This document shows positions 25,874-33,401 of a stretch of DNA of 46,811 bases, one piece after another. The stretch lies in the IMG/VR virus record IMGVR_UViG_3300035179_000017, positions 1 through 46,811 of that record, one strand, 5' to 3'. The notes below the pieces were generated by a model, which had not been told where the DNA came from, searched no databases, and saw only the letters and a program-made list of their open reading frames with translations. Within the stretch, counting starts at the first letter, position 1, and each line of letters opens with the position of its first letter. The stretch is from a virus. The translations under genes and the position numbers were made by a program.

Positions 25874-27881
25874 CTGATATTACTCCTTCCGCAGCCAATG
25901 GCAAACCTTTTGCCCAATCGGGACCATGACACATTATACTATGCGCCATACTTAAAAACCAGGGGTTAAATTCGGTATCGGGAATTATAGAAACTATCTC
26001 ATCGTGGGTGTGTAATACAACTGGAAGTCTTCGTTTCTCAAATTCTAAAATCCAGTATCCCAATAAATCTCTAGCAATCGCCTGTACTATATTTTCGGTA
26101 ATAGAACCGCCCCAAAGATTGCCCCAATGCCAGCGAATACTTCCTTCGTTATCTATTCTACAATGACGGTAATAAAGTACACGACCTGATGGAAGTTGTA
26201 GATTAACAATTCCGTTGTAATTAGTAAAACTAAGTAATATATCCTCGGCAAAAACGTCTTTAATAACTTCTAATTTAGTAGTTAAACAGATAGTTTCGTG
26301 TGGAAATTTTATGACCTGTTTAAAACATTTTTCAACCAACGACCAAAATTCCGGTATCCTCGAATAAGTAATCCTATAGGTTTTAATAAGATTGTCAATA
26401 AAATTAAAGTCATACTCACCAGAATCAAATAAAGGCCGAAGGTCATTATTTTGACGACATCTTTCATAGAATTTTTTACCCCCCATACCGTAGCCGCATC
26501 CAAGAATCGCATCTTTTCCAAATCCTCGTCTGATAGTGAATTTCTTTCTATCGGTATCATTATCAGTCTCCAGGGATTTTCTGACTTCAGTACCAAATAG
26601 TAATGTGGCAAATTCTGAATAAATATCCTTTTCATTTTTAAACCCACTTAATAAATCCTCCTGTCCGGCCAACCATGCCAGGATTCTGGCTTCTATTTGG
26701 GCCGAATCTATTATAATAAATTTGTAGTTATCGGGAGCCAGTAATAACTCCCGCACTTTTGATATAAGTTCGTGTGTACCTCGTCCAGTACGTCCAGTAG
26801 CTCCAAAATTCTGGGGGTTAATCTTTTCCGTTCCTCCCCAACGTCCTGTGTGTCCGCCGTAATAATTCAATGGAATACGAAGATAACCTCCACTGGCAGT
26901 TGCTTGTTTTACCAGGTTTTCTATTCGCCTGATGTGGAGCGGCCATGATTTAACGGCTTGTCTGGCTTTAACCAGTGTTCTGACGGTTTCATCAGGATGA
27001 TTTAGTAAATACCGCAACCCCTCGTCATCTTTTGCAAGAGCAAGGATATTACCTTTTTTCCCAGGTTTAGTCGGGGGTATTTCACCTATTGGTAGTATGT
27101 TATATAATATCTCTTCGAATGATTTATTACCACGTAATGCCTCTTCGGTATAACCGGATTTCTTAATGGAGTGCATCATGGCGAGATTCATTTCTGCCTG
27201 TAATTCGTTAGCCTTTGTTTCATCAAATTTTATCCTGGGATTCAAATATAAATCTAATGTGTGTCTTGCCAGTTTTAATTCTATTTCTGGGTTTGTCAAT
27301 AATGGTAATAGGATTTTGAATAATTCCCATTCTATTTCTAAATCAGTTGCAGAGTAATCGGTAAGATTCTGTCGTTGTTCCACAGTCATAGTATCCCAAT
27401 GTAAACCAGAAAATTGTTTGGTATCTTCTTTTGCTTTTAAATGATACATTTTTGCCAAGTCTTCTAACTTGTGGGACATTCGAGCATCGTAATGTTTGGA
27501 TAAATCCTTTATGTCTATAATATATTTTGGTACTATCCCGAATTTTTCCTTTAAGATAGTAATGTCAAAGAAGGCGTTTTGTACGATAACTGTTGTCCCT
27601 GCTAAATCCCCTTCACCGTAGATTGTCTCTATATCCCCAAGAGTTTTACTGGTCAAAAATTTTGGCCCCCAAAATTTTGTATCACTGAAAGTTCCCGAAC
27701 CAAATTCTATCCTGGTACCCAATCCTAACAATTCAAACCGTTTATCCGTTATATATTCTATAGTGGATAGGGATTTTTTATCCCTACCCAAATGATAATC
27801 ACTATCAAAATAAGACTCGAAATCCAGGACCAGGACATCAGGAGGATACCCAACGGATTTTAATATTTCCTGCCAGGTCAT
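25857..27881 (-). CDS. Family A DNA polymerase with 3'-5' exonuclease
   Basis: The 674-residue product has a DEDD exonuclease at the N-terminus: LDFES (D20, E22), QNAFFD (D106) and YSATD (Y176, D180). The polymerase domain follows, with motif A IIIDSAQIEARI (D392), motif B RRGFGKDAILGCGYGMG (about 451-467) and motif C LHTHDEIV. No 5' nuclease domain is present, as usual for phage enzymes. It is the replicative polymerase, acting with the primase-helicase at 18607-20892. ATG 27881 overlaps the preceding gene by four bases. Confidence 0.96.
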   Translation of the reverse strand: MTWQEILKSVGYPPDVLVLDFESYFDSDYHLGRDKKSLSTIEYITDKRFELLGLGTRIEFGSGTFSDTKFWGPKFLTSKTLGDIETIYGEGDLAGTTVIVQNAFFDITILKEKFGIVPKYIIDIKDLSKHYDARMSHKLEDLAKMYHLKAKEDTKQFSGLHWDTMTVEQRQNLTDYSATDLEIEWELFKILLPLLTNPEIELKLARHTLDLYLNPRIKFDETKANELQAEMNLAMMHSIKKSGYTEEALRGNKSFEEILYNILPIGEIPPTKPGKKGNILALAKDDEGLRYLLNHPDETVRTLVKARQAVKSWPLHIRRIENLVKQATASGGYLRIPLNYYGGHTGRWGGTEKINPQNFGATGRTGRGTHELISKVRELLLAPDNYKFIIIDSAQIEARILAWLAGQEDLLSGFKNEKDIYSEFATLLFGTEVRKSLETDNDTDRKKFTIRRGFGKDAILGCGYGMGGKKFYERCRQNNDLRPLFDSGEYDFNFIDNLIKTYRITYSRIPEFWSLVEKCFKQVIKFPHETICLTTKLEVIKDVFAEDILLSFTNYNGIVNLQLPSGRVLYYRHCRIDNEGSIRWHWGNLWGGSITENIVQAIARDLLGYWILEFEKRRLPVVLHTHDEIVSIIPDTEFNPWFLSMAHSIMCHGPDWAKGLPLAAEGVISDAYKK
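25867..25909. repeat. 43-bp junction repeat, copy 2
   Basis: The authentic copy inside the 3' end of the polymerase gene. The other copy is 532 bases away, with two small genes between. Confidence 0.9.
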
Positions 27882-28177
27882 CTCACATCATCCAGAGTTT
27901 TACTGTCTAAATCACTTACCGGCCCAGATTCAGTATATTTCTTATCCTCGTAACGACTGATTACTTTTCTGTACAGTTCCAAGATTGTACAAATTAAAAC
28001 CCCGACCGTTATACAAAAAGTCAGATAGCACCATTTTTGTTTTTTAATCCACGAATGGCAAAATGCCGTAATCAAATAGGTAAGTTCACCTGCCGTACAT
28101 TTTGTAGCGTGAAAATTTTCAAAACGTTCTATTGTATCTTTATGTAAATCTCTAATTTCCTGGTCAACATATGGCAA
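27878..28177 (-). CDS. DUF6899-like small phage protein
   Basis: The 99-residue product starts at TTG 28177 behind AAGGAG. The start is supported because relatives, as I recall them, begin MPY. MPYVDQEIRDL, AGELTYLITAF, ELYRKVISRYEDKKY and a following G-P/D-V match the pattern of this widespread phage family of unknown function. The hydrophobic stretch near 50-67 is part of that domain and need not be a membrane helix. The name is from memory. Confidence 0.6.
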   Translation of the reverse strand: MPYVDQEIRDLHKDTIERFENFHATKCTAGELTYLITAFCHSWIKKQKWCYLTFCITVGVLICTILELYRKVISRYEDKKYTESGPVSDLDSKTLDDVR

Positions 28178-28181
28178 AGTA

Positions 28182-28628
28182 TTACTCCTTTAAATATTTT
28201 CTCAAATTAAATGTATAACCTTTTGCATAACTTCCAAATATCTGGTCGTCAAATGCTTTTCGAGAGATTAGATTTTCCAGAAATCTAATCTCCCTGTTGA
28301 TTTGCTTCGCCGAAACTTTTCCTGTATTGTTTATATATTGTTGCCAACGATTTAAGATGTGTTGGATTGCCGCTATTGTCGCGGCTATAAAACCCTTTTC
28401 TCCGTAAAATATACCGTTATATCTAAATCCTTTTGTTATTATCCCCAAGGAAATCCCGTCATTTAAAAATGAAGAAGAAGGATTAAGAAATATAATACAA
28501 TCAGCCAGACCCGTAACTTTAAACTCTTTACTTAAATTTATCAAAACTTTAATTAGTCTGTTCTTAAAATCCTGGCTCTCCCGATAGAATCCTATATCTA
28601 TATTAGTTATGCTTTTTTTGTTGGGCAT
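28182..28628 (-). CDS. Protein of unknown function
   Basis: The 148-residue product is mixed alpha/beta and moderately basic, with IIFLNPSSSFLNDGISLG and a C-terminal helical part (SAKQINREIRFLENLISRK). The ATG overlaps the phosphoesterase stop by one base. No catalytic or metal motif recognised. Confidence 0.6.
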   Translation of the reverse strand: MPNKKSITNIDIGFYRESQDFKNRLIKVLINLSKEFKVTGLADCIIFLNPSSSFLNDGISLGIITKGFRYNGIFYGEKGFIAATIAAIQHILNRWQQYINNTGKVSAKQINREIRFLENLISRKAFDDQIFGSYAKGYTFNLRKYLKE

Positions 28629-29323
28629 TATAAAATATCCCTGTCATAATATGCCTCTTTTTTACCTATCGGCATTATTTCATAATATGGTATTCCTTTA
28701 ATTACCACACCACAACCAATAATAGAACGTCTTCGAGCGAATTTTCCATAAGTAAAAGCCATTGAGGAATCATTCACGCCGCATCCAATGTCCATCCCAA
28801 ACAACCTGCTTTTAGGACTGGCAAGCCATTTAATTCCGGCGTTGCTATGGGTATGTCCCAAGACATAACTTAATCCCGTACTTTTCATTTTATTATAAGC
28901 AGGATGTTCTCCTCCACATCCTGTTCCATGTAGATAACAAACATCATCTATAATAAATTCCCAATCCCACTTCCAATCGGGGGTATCCCAAATATCAGAA
29001 AAATCTTTTAGAAGTTGTTCTGGGATAGAGACAGTTTCAGCAAGTCTAACAGGTCTTGAATCATGGTTTCCAATACATACCATTGCTTTTGGAAACGCCT
29101 TTTTCCATTTAGCGATTTCTTTTTTCGCTAACTCATATTCCATAGCAGCATTAGGTAATTGGGGGTTCTTGGGATGAAAACTAATACTATGGAGGTCAAC
29201 AACATCACCGATAAATACCACTTTATCACATTTATATTTACGGTAAATATCTGAACAGAATTGAAGATATTTAGGTCTGCTATAAGGTAAATGCAAATCC
29301 CCGACAATTAAGACATTAGACAT
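28628..29323 (-). CDS. Calcineurin-like metallophosphoesterase
   Basis: The 231-residue product has all five metal-binding blocks of the family in order: GDLH (8-11), GDVVD (39-43), GNHD (85-88), YLHG (130-133) and GHTH (156-159). Phage members cleave phosphodiesters or nucleotides; some act in DNA repair. The neighbours are two nucleotide-pool type proteins. The substrate cannot be read from the sequence. Confidence 0.92.
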   Translation of the reverse strand: MSNVLIVGDLHLPYSRPKYLQFCSDIYRKYKCDKVVFIGDVVDLHSISFHPKNPQLPNAAMEYELAKKEIAKWKKAFPKAMVCIGNHDSRPVRLAETVSIPEQLLKDFSDIWDTPDWKWDWEFIIDDVCYLHGTGCGGEHPAYNKMKSTGLSYVLGHTHSNAGIKWLASPKSRLFGMDIGCGVNDSSMAFTYGKFARRRSIIGCGVVIKGIPYYEIMPIGKKEAYYDRDIL

Positions 29324-29708
29324 TTATTTTCTCCAAAAATTCTCTAGTTCTATCCCACTGTTGTTCTTTGATTAAAACATGCGGGATATTATTTTTTGCA
29401 GCGTAACTAATTTCTATTTGCATACCCATAGATATATAATCATCCGGTATATAAACCAACAATCCATTACAGGTTTTAAGAATTTCGCAATCAATATCCA
29501 AAATCTCGGATTCAGTAAGATAATTTTTCTGGTAGGCTCTTCGGACAAAATCATCATGTTCTGCTGGGACATACCATTCTATTTGAGGGAAATTTAATCG
29601 AAGTAATTTTCCGAACTGAACGGCTTTCTTACAATTAGCCGCCATTTGTTCCTCGGTAGCGGTAGCACCGAATTTACCACGAATAGAGTGGGAGACATAA
29701 ATCTTCAT
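29316..29708 (-). CDS. Nucleoside 2-deoxyribosyltransferase-like (DUF4406-type) protein
   Basis: The 130-residue product has a Rossmann-like layout: MKIYVSHSIRG, EWYVPAEHD, then DIDCEILKTCNGLLVY and SMGMQIEISYAA. This resembles the nucleoside deoxyribosyltransferase / DUF4406 group, in which the acidic residue of the last motif is catalytic. The role could be nucleotide salvage or handling of nucleotide signals. It is next to a dNTP-pyrophosphatase-like gene, supporting nucleotide-pool control. The subfamily is uncertain. Confidence 0.65.
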   Translation of the reverse strand: MKIYVSHSIRGKFGATATEEQMAANCKKAVQFGKLLRLNFPQIEWYVPAEHDDFVRRAYQKNYLTESEILDIDCEILKTCNGLLVYIPDDYISMGMQIEISYAAKNNIPHVLIKEQQWDRTREFLEKINV

Positions 29709-30097
29709 TTACTATCCTGAATTTGTTGTTCATATTTCGGCATATCGTCCAATTCAACAGGTAATAACCCTCTTTCAATTCGGATTTTAGTGGTAAGATA
29801 AACCAATGCTTCCCATGCCATTGCTCTGTCGTGGCGTTCATCAGTGAGACCCATTTTTTCTTGGGCAATATGACGTTCAAGAGAATTTATAAGTTCTGAT
29901 AGTGGTATTCCTTTTTCCCAATTTCTATCTCCGTGTGCTTTAGCCCCTGCCTCGAAGTGTTTTGCAAGTTCTAAATAACCATCCCCCGGAATCAACACTG
30001 GAGTACCTTTACCTTCAGCGTATTGTTTAGTAGCTCCTGTTGCAAAGACTCTTTTTTCACTTGATTCGTGTTTTATATCATTTATAACTTTATCCAT
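29705..30097 (-). CDS. dATP/dGTP diphosphohydrolase-like (DUF5664-type) protein
   Basis: The 130-residue product contains RVFATGATKQYAEGKGTPVL, HFEAGAKAHGDRNWEKGIPL and LERHIAQEKMG, then AMAWEALVYLTTK. This matches my recollection of a phage family described as an N-terminal dATP/dGTP diphosphohydrolase domain related to MazG-type enzymes. It would turn dNTPs to dNMPs and shape the nucleotide pool. It overlaps the deoxyribosyltransferase-like gene by four bases. Confidence 0.7.
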   Translation of the reverse strand: MDKVINDIKHESSEKRVFATGATKQYAEGKGTPVLIPGDGYLELAKHFEAGAKAHGDRNWEKGIPLSELINSLERHIAQEKMGLTDERHDRAMAWEALVYLTTKIRIERGLLPVELDDMPKYEQQIQDSK

Positions 30098-30145
30098 TTT
30101 GTAAATCCCTCGAATTTCTAACTATATTCAGATTCTGGCATAATT

Positions 30146-30520
30146 TTAAAACTTTTCCTTCACACGATTATCCATCGAATTATCATATCTCCGGACTTTT
30201 GGACGGTCTGTATTAAATCCTTTATTGTGTAATTGTACCACAATTTTATTTACGCGTTCTGAGGTACAGTCCAACCTTGCAGCAACACCACCATAATCCA
30301 TATTTTCTTCGGTCAGTAATTTATAAACCTTAAATTGTTCCGCAGTCAAAATGGGAAATAGTTGCGGTGCTTTACGTTTTATAGATTTAAGATATGAATA
30401 TACTTTCCTCACCGGAATTTCCATTTTGACTGCGGTTTCTCCAACCGATAAAGCCATAAATTCGTGATGGTGGTATCTTATAACCTGTTCTTCCTGCTTG
30501 TCCAAAATTCGTTGCGGCAT
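30146..30520 (-). CDS. Helix-turn-helix regulatory protein
   Basis: The 124-residue product is all-helical, with two helix-turn-helix-like units. The first is near 28-50 (SVGETAVKMEIPVRKVYSYLKS). The second is near 73-98 (NMDYGGVAARLDCTSERVNKIVVQL), a sigma-region-4 / LuxR-like layout. It is basic at both ends. It is probably a transcription regulator of the early or late arms; the target is unknown. Confidence 0.6.
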   Translation of the reverse strand: MPQRILDKQEEQVIRYHHHEFMALSVGETAVKMEIPVRKVYSYLKSIKRKAPQLFPILTAEQFKVYKLLTEENMDYGGVAARLDCTSERVNKIVVQLHNKGFNTDRPKVRRYDNSMDNRVKEKF

Positions 30521-30521
30521 T

Positions 30522-31325
30522 TTATTTGACTTTTATTGCCTTTTTAGCGATTTTTATTAAGTTCAATAATTTGGCAGCACGGGCAGCACGGGCAGCATCG
30601 GCAGCATAGACAGCAGCACGGGCAGCACGGGCAGCATCGGCAGCAGAAGCAGCAACATCGGCAACATAGGCAGCATCGGCAGCATAGACAGCAGCATCGG
30701 CAGCATAGACAGCAGCACGGGCAGCACGGGCAGCATCGGCAGCAGAAGCAGCAGCATCGGCAACATAGGCAGCATCGGCAGCATAGACAGCAGCACGGGC
30801 AGCATCGGCAGCAAAAGCAGCAGAAGCAGCAGCATCGGCAACATAGGCAGCATCGGCAGCATAGATAGCAGCACGGGTAGCATCGGCAGCAGCATCGGCA
30901 GCAGCATCGGCAGCAGTATAAGAGCGGTCTTTACCCGACAGCCAATTTTTTGCCCATTTTACAAATGATTTTTCCTTATAAATTTCTAAAGCACATAAAA
31001 TACCAAAGGCAACTTTCTGTATAATATTTATCTTGGGCAATTTTAACTCTTTAATCAATCTGGCTTTAGTATATCCGCATTTTAAACCCCTATCATTTTT
31101 AAAGTTACCCGATACTTCTGCCTTAAATAATTGAGGATTTTGTACGTTTGCGTGAATCGGATTCAATAAAATGGCCAATAAAGGATTTACATAGAAATGT
31201 AACCAGCCAGGAGAACATAATTCACCTTCTCCTGTGGTTTCAACCCGTTTATTTAATTCCCATTGAAAACCGTTGTATGTTCTCAAATTTTGGCCTGTTA
31301 ATTTATAGGCATATTTTCGTTTCAT
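30522..31325 (-). CDS. Phage protein with long alanine-rich repeat region
   Basis: The 267-residue product has an N-terminal domain (about 1-135) with YKLTGQNLRTYNGFQWELNK, GEGELCSPGWLHFYVNPLLA, LLNPIHANV and GILCALEIYKEKSFVKWAKNWL. This resembles a domain found in many phages ahead of Ala-rich repeats. Residues about 137-255 are almost only Ala with regularly placed Asp, Tyr, Val, Arg and Ser (AADAAYVADAAASAADAARA and variants). It ends in a basic tail (LNLIKIAKKAIKVK). Function unknown. The repeat probably forms a long helical or solenoid rod. Confidence 0.75.
   Translation of the reverse strand: MKRKYAYKLTGQNLRTYNGFQWELNKRVETTGEGELCSPGWLHFYVNPLLAILLNPIHANVQNPQLFKAEVSGNFKNDRGLKCGYTKARLIKELKLPKINIIQKVAFGILCALEIYKEKSFVKWAKNWLSGKDRSYTAADAAADAAADATRAAIYAADAAYVADAAASAAFAADAARAAVYAADAAYVADAAASAADAARAARAAVYAADAAVYAADAAYVADVAASAADAARAARAAVYAADAARAARAAKLLNLIKIAKKAIKVK
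30560..30917. repeat. Alanine-codon tandem repeat
   Basis: About 358 bases are built from short GCAGCA-type units on the plus strand, with variants GCAGCATCGG, GCAGCACGGG and GCAACATAGG. A longer unit of about 40 bases beginning GCAACATAGGCAGCATCGG recurs near 30661, 30769 and 30838. It lies wholly within one gene, and the length is a multiple of three. Repeat number should vary easily by slippage. Confidence 0.9.
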
Positions 31326-31334
31326 AAATAATGT

Positions 31335-31370
31335 CCTTCCATATATCCCAGAATATATCCCCTTTTTACC
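31335..31370 (-). promoter_or_regulatory. 36-base early/late head motif, copy 1
   Basis: On the minus strand this block begins GGTAAAA and has ATATATTC at positions 13-20, with ATAT near 27-30. It aligns without gaps with 35990-36025 (minus) and 36797-36832 (plus). It lies 10 bases before the start of the alanine-repeat gene. The likely role is promoter or operator. A further GGATATATTC sits 55 bases upstream at 31416-31425. Confidence 0.6.
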
Positions 31371-31426
31371 AATTTTCCCTTTAAAATTTTTAAAGTTTTT
31401 AAAAGTTTAAATGGATAGAATATATC

Positions 31427-31624
31427 CTAATGGGTTTTACCGTCTGACTGAATTACCAGTTCCATCCTATAATTAGGAAGTGTATAATAGAATCCGGTGT
31501 TAGTCAAATTGAAGTCGTACTGCCTAAACCACCACCAATGGGGGCGAAAAGAATACACTGTGTATGATAATTTCCACGCCATTGCCCATTCTTTTGCTTC
31601 TGATACCGCTTGATAAAAGGTCAT
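31427..31624 (-). CDS. Small aromatic-rich protein
   Basis: The 65-residue product has ATG 31624 behind GGAGTAATTT. The core PHWWWFRQYDFN and FYYTLPNYRMELVI give high Trp/Tyr content. No family recognised. It is the last of a run of very small early genes before the motif at 31335-31370. Confidence 0.6.
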   Translation of the reverse strand: MTFYQAVSEAKEWAMAWKLSYTVYSFRPHWWWFRQYDFNLTNTGFYYTLPNYRMELVIQSDGKTH

Positions 31625-31643
31625 AAATTACTCCACTTTCTAC

Positions 31644-31811
31644 TTAATTGTTCCAATCAACATCGTCAAATTTCCAATTTTCTCCTGTTGCATAATTGTA
31701 AAGTTCCAAAAAATCTCGTTTACTCATCGCTGCGATACAATCATAAAGGTCATTGTCCATTTGAGACTGTGTTATTTTATCGTTTCCGTTAAAATTTTCC
31801 ATAGCATCCAT
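31644..31811 (-). CDS. Short acidic protein
   Basis: The 55-residue frame starts at ATG 31811 behind GGGGAATAAAA, a site that includes the previous stop. It is acidic and Asn-rich: MDAMENFNGNDKITQ, a helical middle (CIAAMSKRDFLELYNYA) and the end FDDVDWNN. Small acidic early proteins often bind host regulators or mimic DNA, but nothing shows that here. Confidence 0.5.
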   Translation of the reverse strand: MDAMENFNGNDKITQSQMDNDLYDCIAAMSKRDFLELYNYATGENWKFDDVDWNN

Positions 31812-31813
31812 TT

Positions 31814-31990
31814 TTATTCCCCTATAAAAGGTTGGTCTTTTTCATCATAATCGACTGGTTCACCGTCAAAATATACTGTACCATCAATACCGAGGTTGTC
31901 CAATTCCCATTTATTCTCGTCTGCGTTCCATCTCAAATATACACCATCACAAAATGCTTGTTCACAATCTTTTACATATCGTCTTGCCAT
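31814..31990 (-). CDS. Short acidic protein
   Basis: The 58-residue frame has ATG 31990 behind AAGGGAAAATAAA. It begins MARRYVKDCEQAFCDGVYLR, then an acidic beta-like part (LDNLGIDGTVYFDGEPVDYD) and ends DQPFIGE. The gene is part of a tight operon with spacing of a few bases. Unknown function. Confidence 0.5.
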   Translation of the reverse strand: MARRYVKDCEQAFCDGVYLRWNADENKWELDNLGIDGTVYFDGEPVDYDEKDQPFIGE

Positions 31991-31991
31991 T

Positions 31992-32201
31992 TTATTTTCC
32001 CTTCTCTTCTGTTGCGGTAAATTCTACCCCGCCATCATCACATTCAGTGGTCGGAGTATAATTAGAGTCATTAGAGTTCATAATTCCTTCTTCATATTGT
32101 TCTCTGGCAATATCCTCAGCTTCATCTTCATCGTTTGCCTTAACTGTTAGAATCCCTTTGCTTACAATAGTTTCGTAGATTTTTACTTTAAAAATTTTCA
32201 T
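31992..32201 (-). CDS. DpnD/PcfM-like small protein
   Basis: The 69-residue product begins MKIFKVKIYETIVSKGILTV and continues with KANDEDEAEDIAREQYEEG. This resembles the short beta-alpha fold of the DpnD/PcfM-like group found near DNA-processing genes of mobile elements. The acidic C-terminus is Thr/Glu-rich. Assignment is by pattern from memory and the role is unknown. Confidence 0.5.
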   Translation of the reverse strand: MKIFKVKIYETIVSKGILTVKANDEDEAEDIAREQYEEGIMNSNDSNYTPTTECDDGGVEFTATEEKGK

Positions 32202-32202
32202 T

Positions 32203-32376
32203 TTATTTTCCTTTCTTAAAAATTTTATCTAAAGTTTCTTTTCCAAAAAATGTTCTTATAAACCTCGCCCATAATTCAGCAAGTAAAGTGCCGGGACTTT
32301 CTATCCGGGTTTTAACTACATCCCGGATATGCTGGTCTGCGTCTTGTATTGCTTCTGATAATAATTCTGGTTTCAT
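32203..32376 (-). CDS. Short helical protein
   Basis: The 57-residue frame has ATG 32376 behind CAGGGATATATT and ends with KKGK and a stop that supplies the GGAAAATAAA site for the next gene. It is amphipathic helical throughout (SEAIQDADQHIRDVVKTRIE, LLAELWARFIRTFFG). No motif. Confidence 0.5.
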   Translation of the reverse strand: MKPELLSEAIQDADQHIRDVVKTRIESPGTLLAELWARFIRTFFGKETLDKIFKKGK

Positions 32377-32564
32377 AATATATCCCTGAACGTCTTGCCC
32401 AAACTGGGGTGTGAGTGGATTGCCTTATCCATAATTATTTTCAATTTATCCTCGAAAATTTTATAGACATTTCCGGCAACCTGCGTACAATCCCATCCGG
32501 GACGTTTTTCTTTAATCTGTTGCAGGATATAATCGTGAACGGCTGATTGGTTCAATAAAGACAT
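32373..32564 (-). CDS. Small protein of unknown function
   Basis: The 63-residue product overlaps the next gene by four bases. It is helical with a short middle segment (GWDCTQVAGNVYKIFEDKL) and ends at KTFRDIL. No family recognised. Confidence 0.55.
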   Translation of the reverse strand: MSLLNQSAVHDYILQQIKEKRPGWDCTQVAGNVYKIFEDKLKIIMDKAIHSHPSLGKTFRDIL

Positions 32565-32565
32565 A

Positions 32566-32724
32566 CTAATCTATTGCGTGTTCAGGTAAATCCAATTCCA
32601 CTTTAGTATGACAAACAAGACATCCTGTTTTGCCTTCTTTGGGATAACTACCAACTGTGTTTAATTCATCACAATTAGGACAAACCCATTCATAACCGCT
32701 TATTATACAATTTACCTTTTTCAT
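32566..32724 (-). CDS. Short zinc-ribbon protein
   Basis: The 52-residue frame starts at ATG 32724 and ends at TAG 32566-32568. It has two CxxC pairs, VCPNC (about 14-18) and CLVC (35-38), as in a rubredoxin-like zinc ribbon. It begins MKKVNC, similar to the start of the next upstream gene (MKKVF). Unknown partner. Confidence 0.55.
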   Translation of the reverse strand: MKKVNCIISGYEWVCPNCDELNTVGSYPKEGKTGCLVCHTKVELDLPEHAID

Positions 32725-32726
32725 AA

Positions 32727-32900
32727 TCATATCCCTACAAATTTAACCAATATCGTATTTCTATTATTCTCCTCGTTGTCTTTTTCCAAAGTCGCTTTTA
32801 GTTTAGTTTCCGCCGCCACAGGGCAACTTCCCCGGATAAAACATTCTCGTTGTCTGCCGTTGCCCTCGATAAGAAAACGGTATTTAAACACCTTTTTCAT
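32727..32900 (-). CDS. Short protein of unknown function
   Basis: The 57-residue frame has ATG 32900 behind GGAGAATTAAATT. Its beta-like first half is FKYRFLIEGNGRQRECFIRG, with a following helix and the end TILVKFVGI. The pattern suggests a small alpha/beta domain. No name. Confidence 0.5.
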   Translation of the reverse strand: MKKVFKYRFLIEGNGRQRECFIRGSCPVAAETKLKATLEKDNEENNRNTILVKFVGI

Positions 32901-32903
32901 AAT

Positions 32904-33086
32904 TTAATTCTCCAAAAGTTTTGTTCCGTCAAAATTGTAATTACAGTTTTTCATAAATTCCACATCGTCTTTTACGACAAAATCAAAAGCCTTACCTGAA
33001 CAGGGTCTTTTTCCTGTTCCATCATCAAGTTTATCACATTCCCGACAAAACATCCAAGCTGTTAAAATAACATTTTTATCTTTCAT
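32904..33086 (-). CDS. Small cysteine-containing protein
   Basis: The 60-residue product starts at ATG 33086 behind AAGGTTTAAA. CRECDKLDDGTGKRPCSG gives three cysteines in the first half, with a fourth (NCNYNF) later, enough for one zinc. The rest is acidic. No family. Confidence 0.55.
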   Translation of the reverse strand: MKDKNVILTAWMFCRECDKLDDGTGKRPCSGKAFDFVVKDDVEFMKNCNYNFDGTKLLEN

Positions 33087-33128
33087 TTTAAACCTTCACT
33101 TTATCGAACATACTTGACACCAAACATT

Positions 33129-33212
33129 TTAAAAAATTCTGTCTATTAGAAAATAAACCACTGTTAAAAACAAGACCGCTCCAGCAAAACTTATATCAGA
33201 TAATTTAAACAT
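33129..33212 (-). CDS. Possible 27-residue membrane peptide
   Basis: A short frame from ATG 33212 with a single hydrophobic segment (FAGAVLFLTVVYFLI) flanked by charged ends. The ribosome site is weak. It lies between two supported small genes and would otherwise leave a 130-base gap, so it may be real. Between 33087 and 33128 only frames of seven codons exist. Confidence 0.3.
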   Translation of the reverse strand: MFKLSDISFAGAVLFLTVVYFLIDRIF

Positions 33213-33216
33213 CTTT

Positions 33217-33390
33217 TTAAAACCCGCAAGCCTTAATAAACTTGCTCCTATCAAAACGCTTGTTTTTCGTTTGCAGATAATCGGCTATTTTAAAAACAAC
33301 GCCTTGTAAAAGATAGGTTGACCTTTTTTGGCTAAAAACCCAATTTTCTTTTATCATCTTTGCAACCGCTTCAAAATCTTTTTTCGTCAT
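33217..33390 (-). CDS. Short phage protein (MTKKDFEAVA type)
   Basis: The 57-residue frame has ATG 33390 behind AAAGGTTAAGAAA. It begins MTKKDFEAVAKMIKEN, has VVFKIADYLQTKNKRFDRSK and ends FIKACGF. I recall similar short proteins of this ordering in many phages, without a known function. Helical throughout. Confidence 0.6.
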   Translation of the reverse strand: MTKKDFEAVAKMIKENWVFSQKRSTYLLQGVVFKIADYLQTKNKRFDRSKFIKACGF

Positions 33391-33401
33391 TTTCTTAACC
33401 T

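Noticed and set aside
25857-27881. Altered-base (Z-genome) phage
   Set aside because: The dNTP diphosphohydrolase-like gene hinted at it, but no PurZ or DatZ-like protein was recognised.
30563-30907. Long Leu/Pro/Met-rich minus-strand frame within the alanine repeat
   Set aside because: It is the same repeat read in another frame; low-complexity triplets leave several frames open. No ribosome site.
30560-30917. CRISPR-like array
   Set aside because: Units are short, uninterrupted and coding, with no unique spacers.
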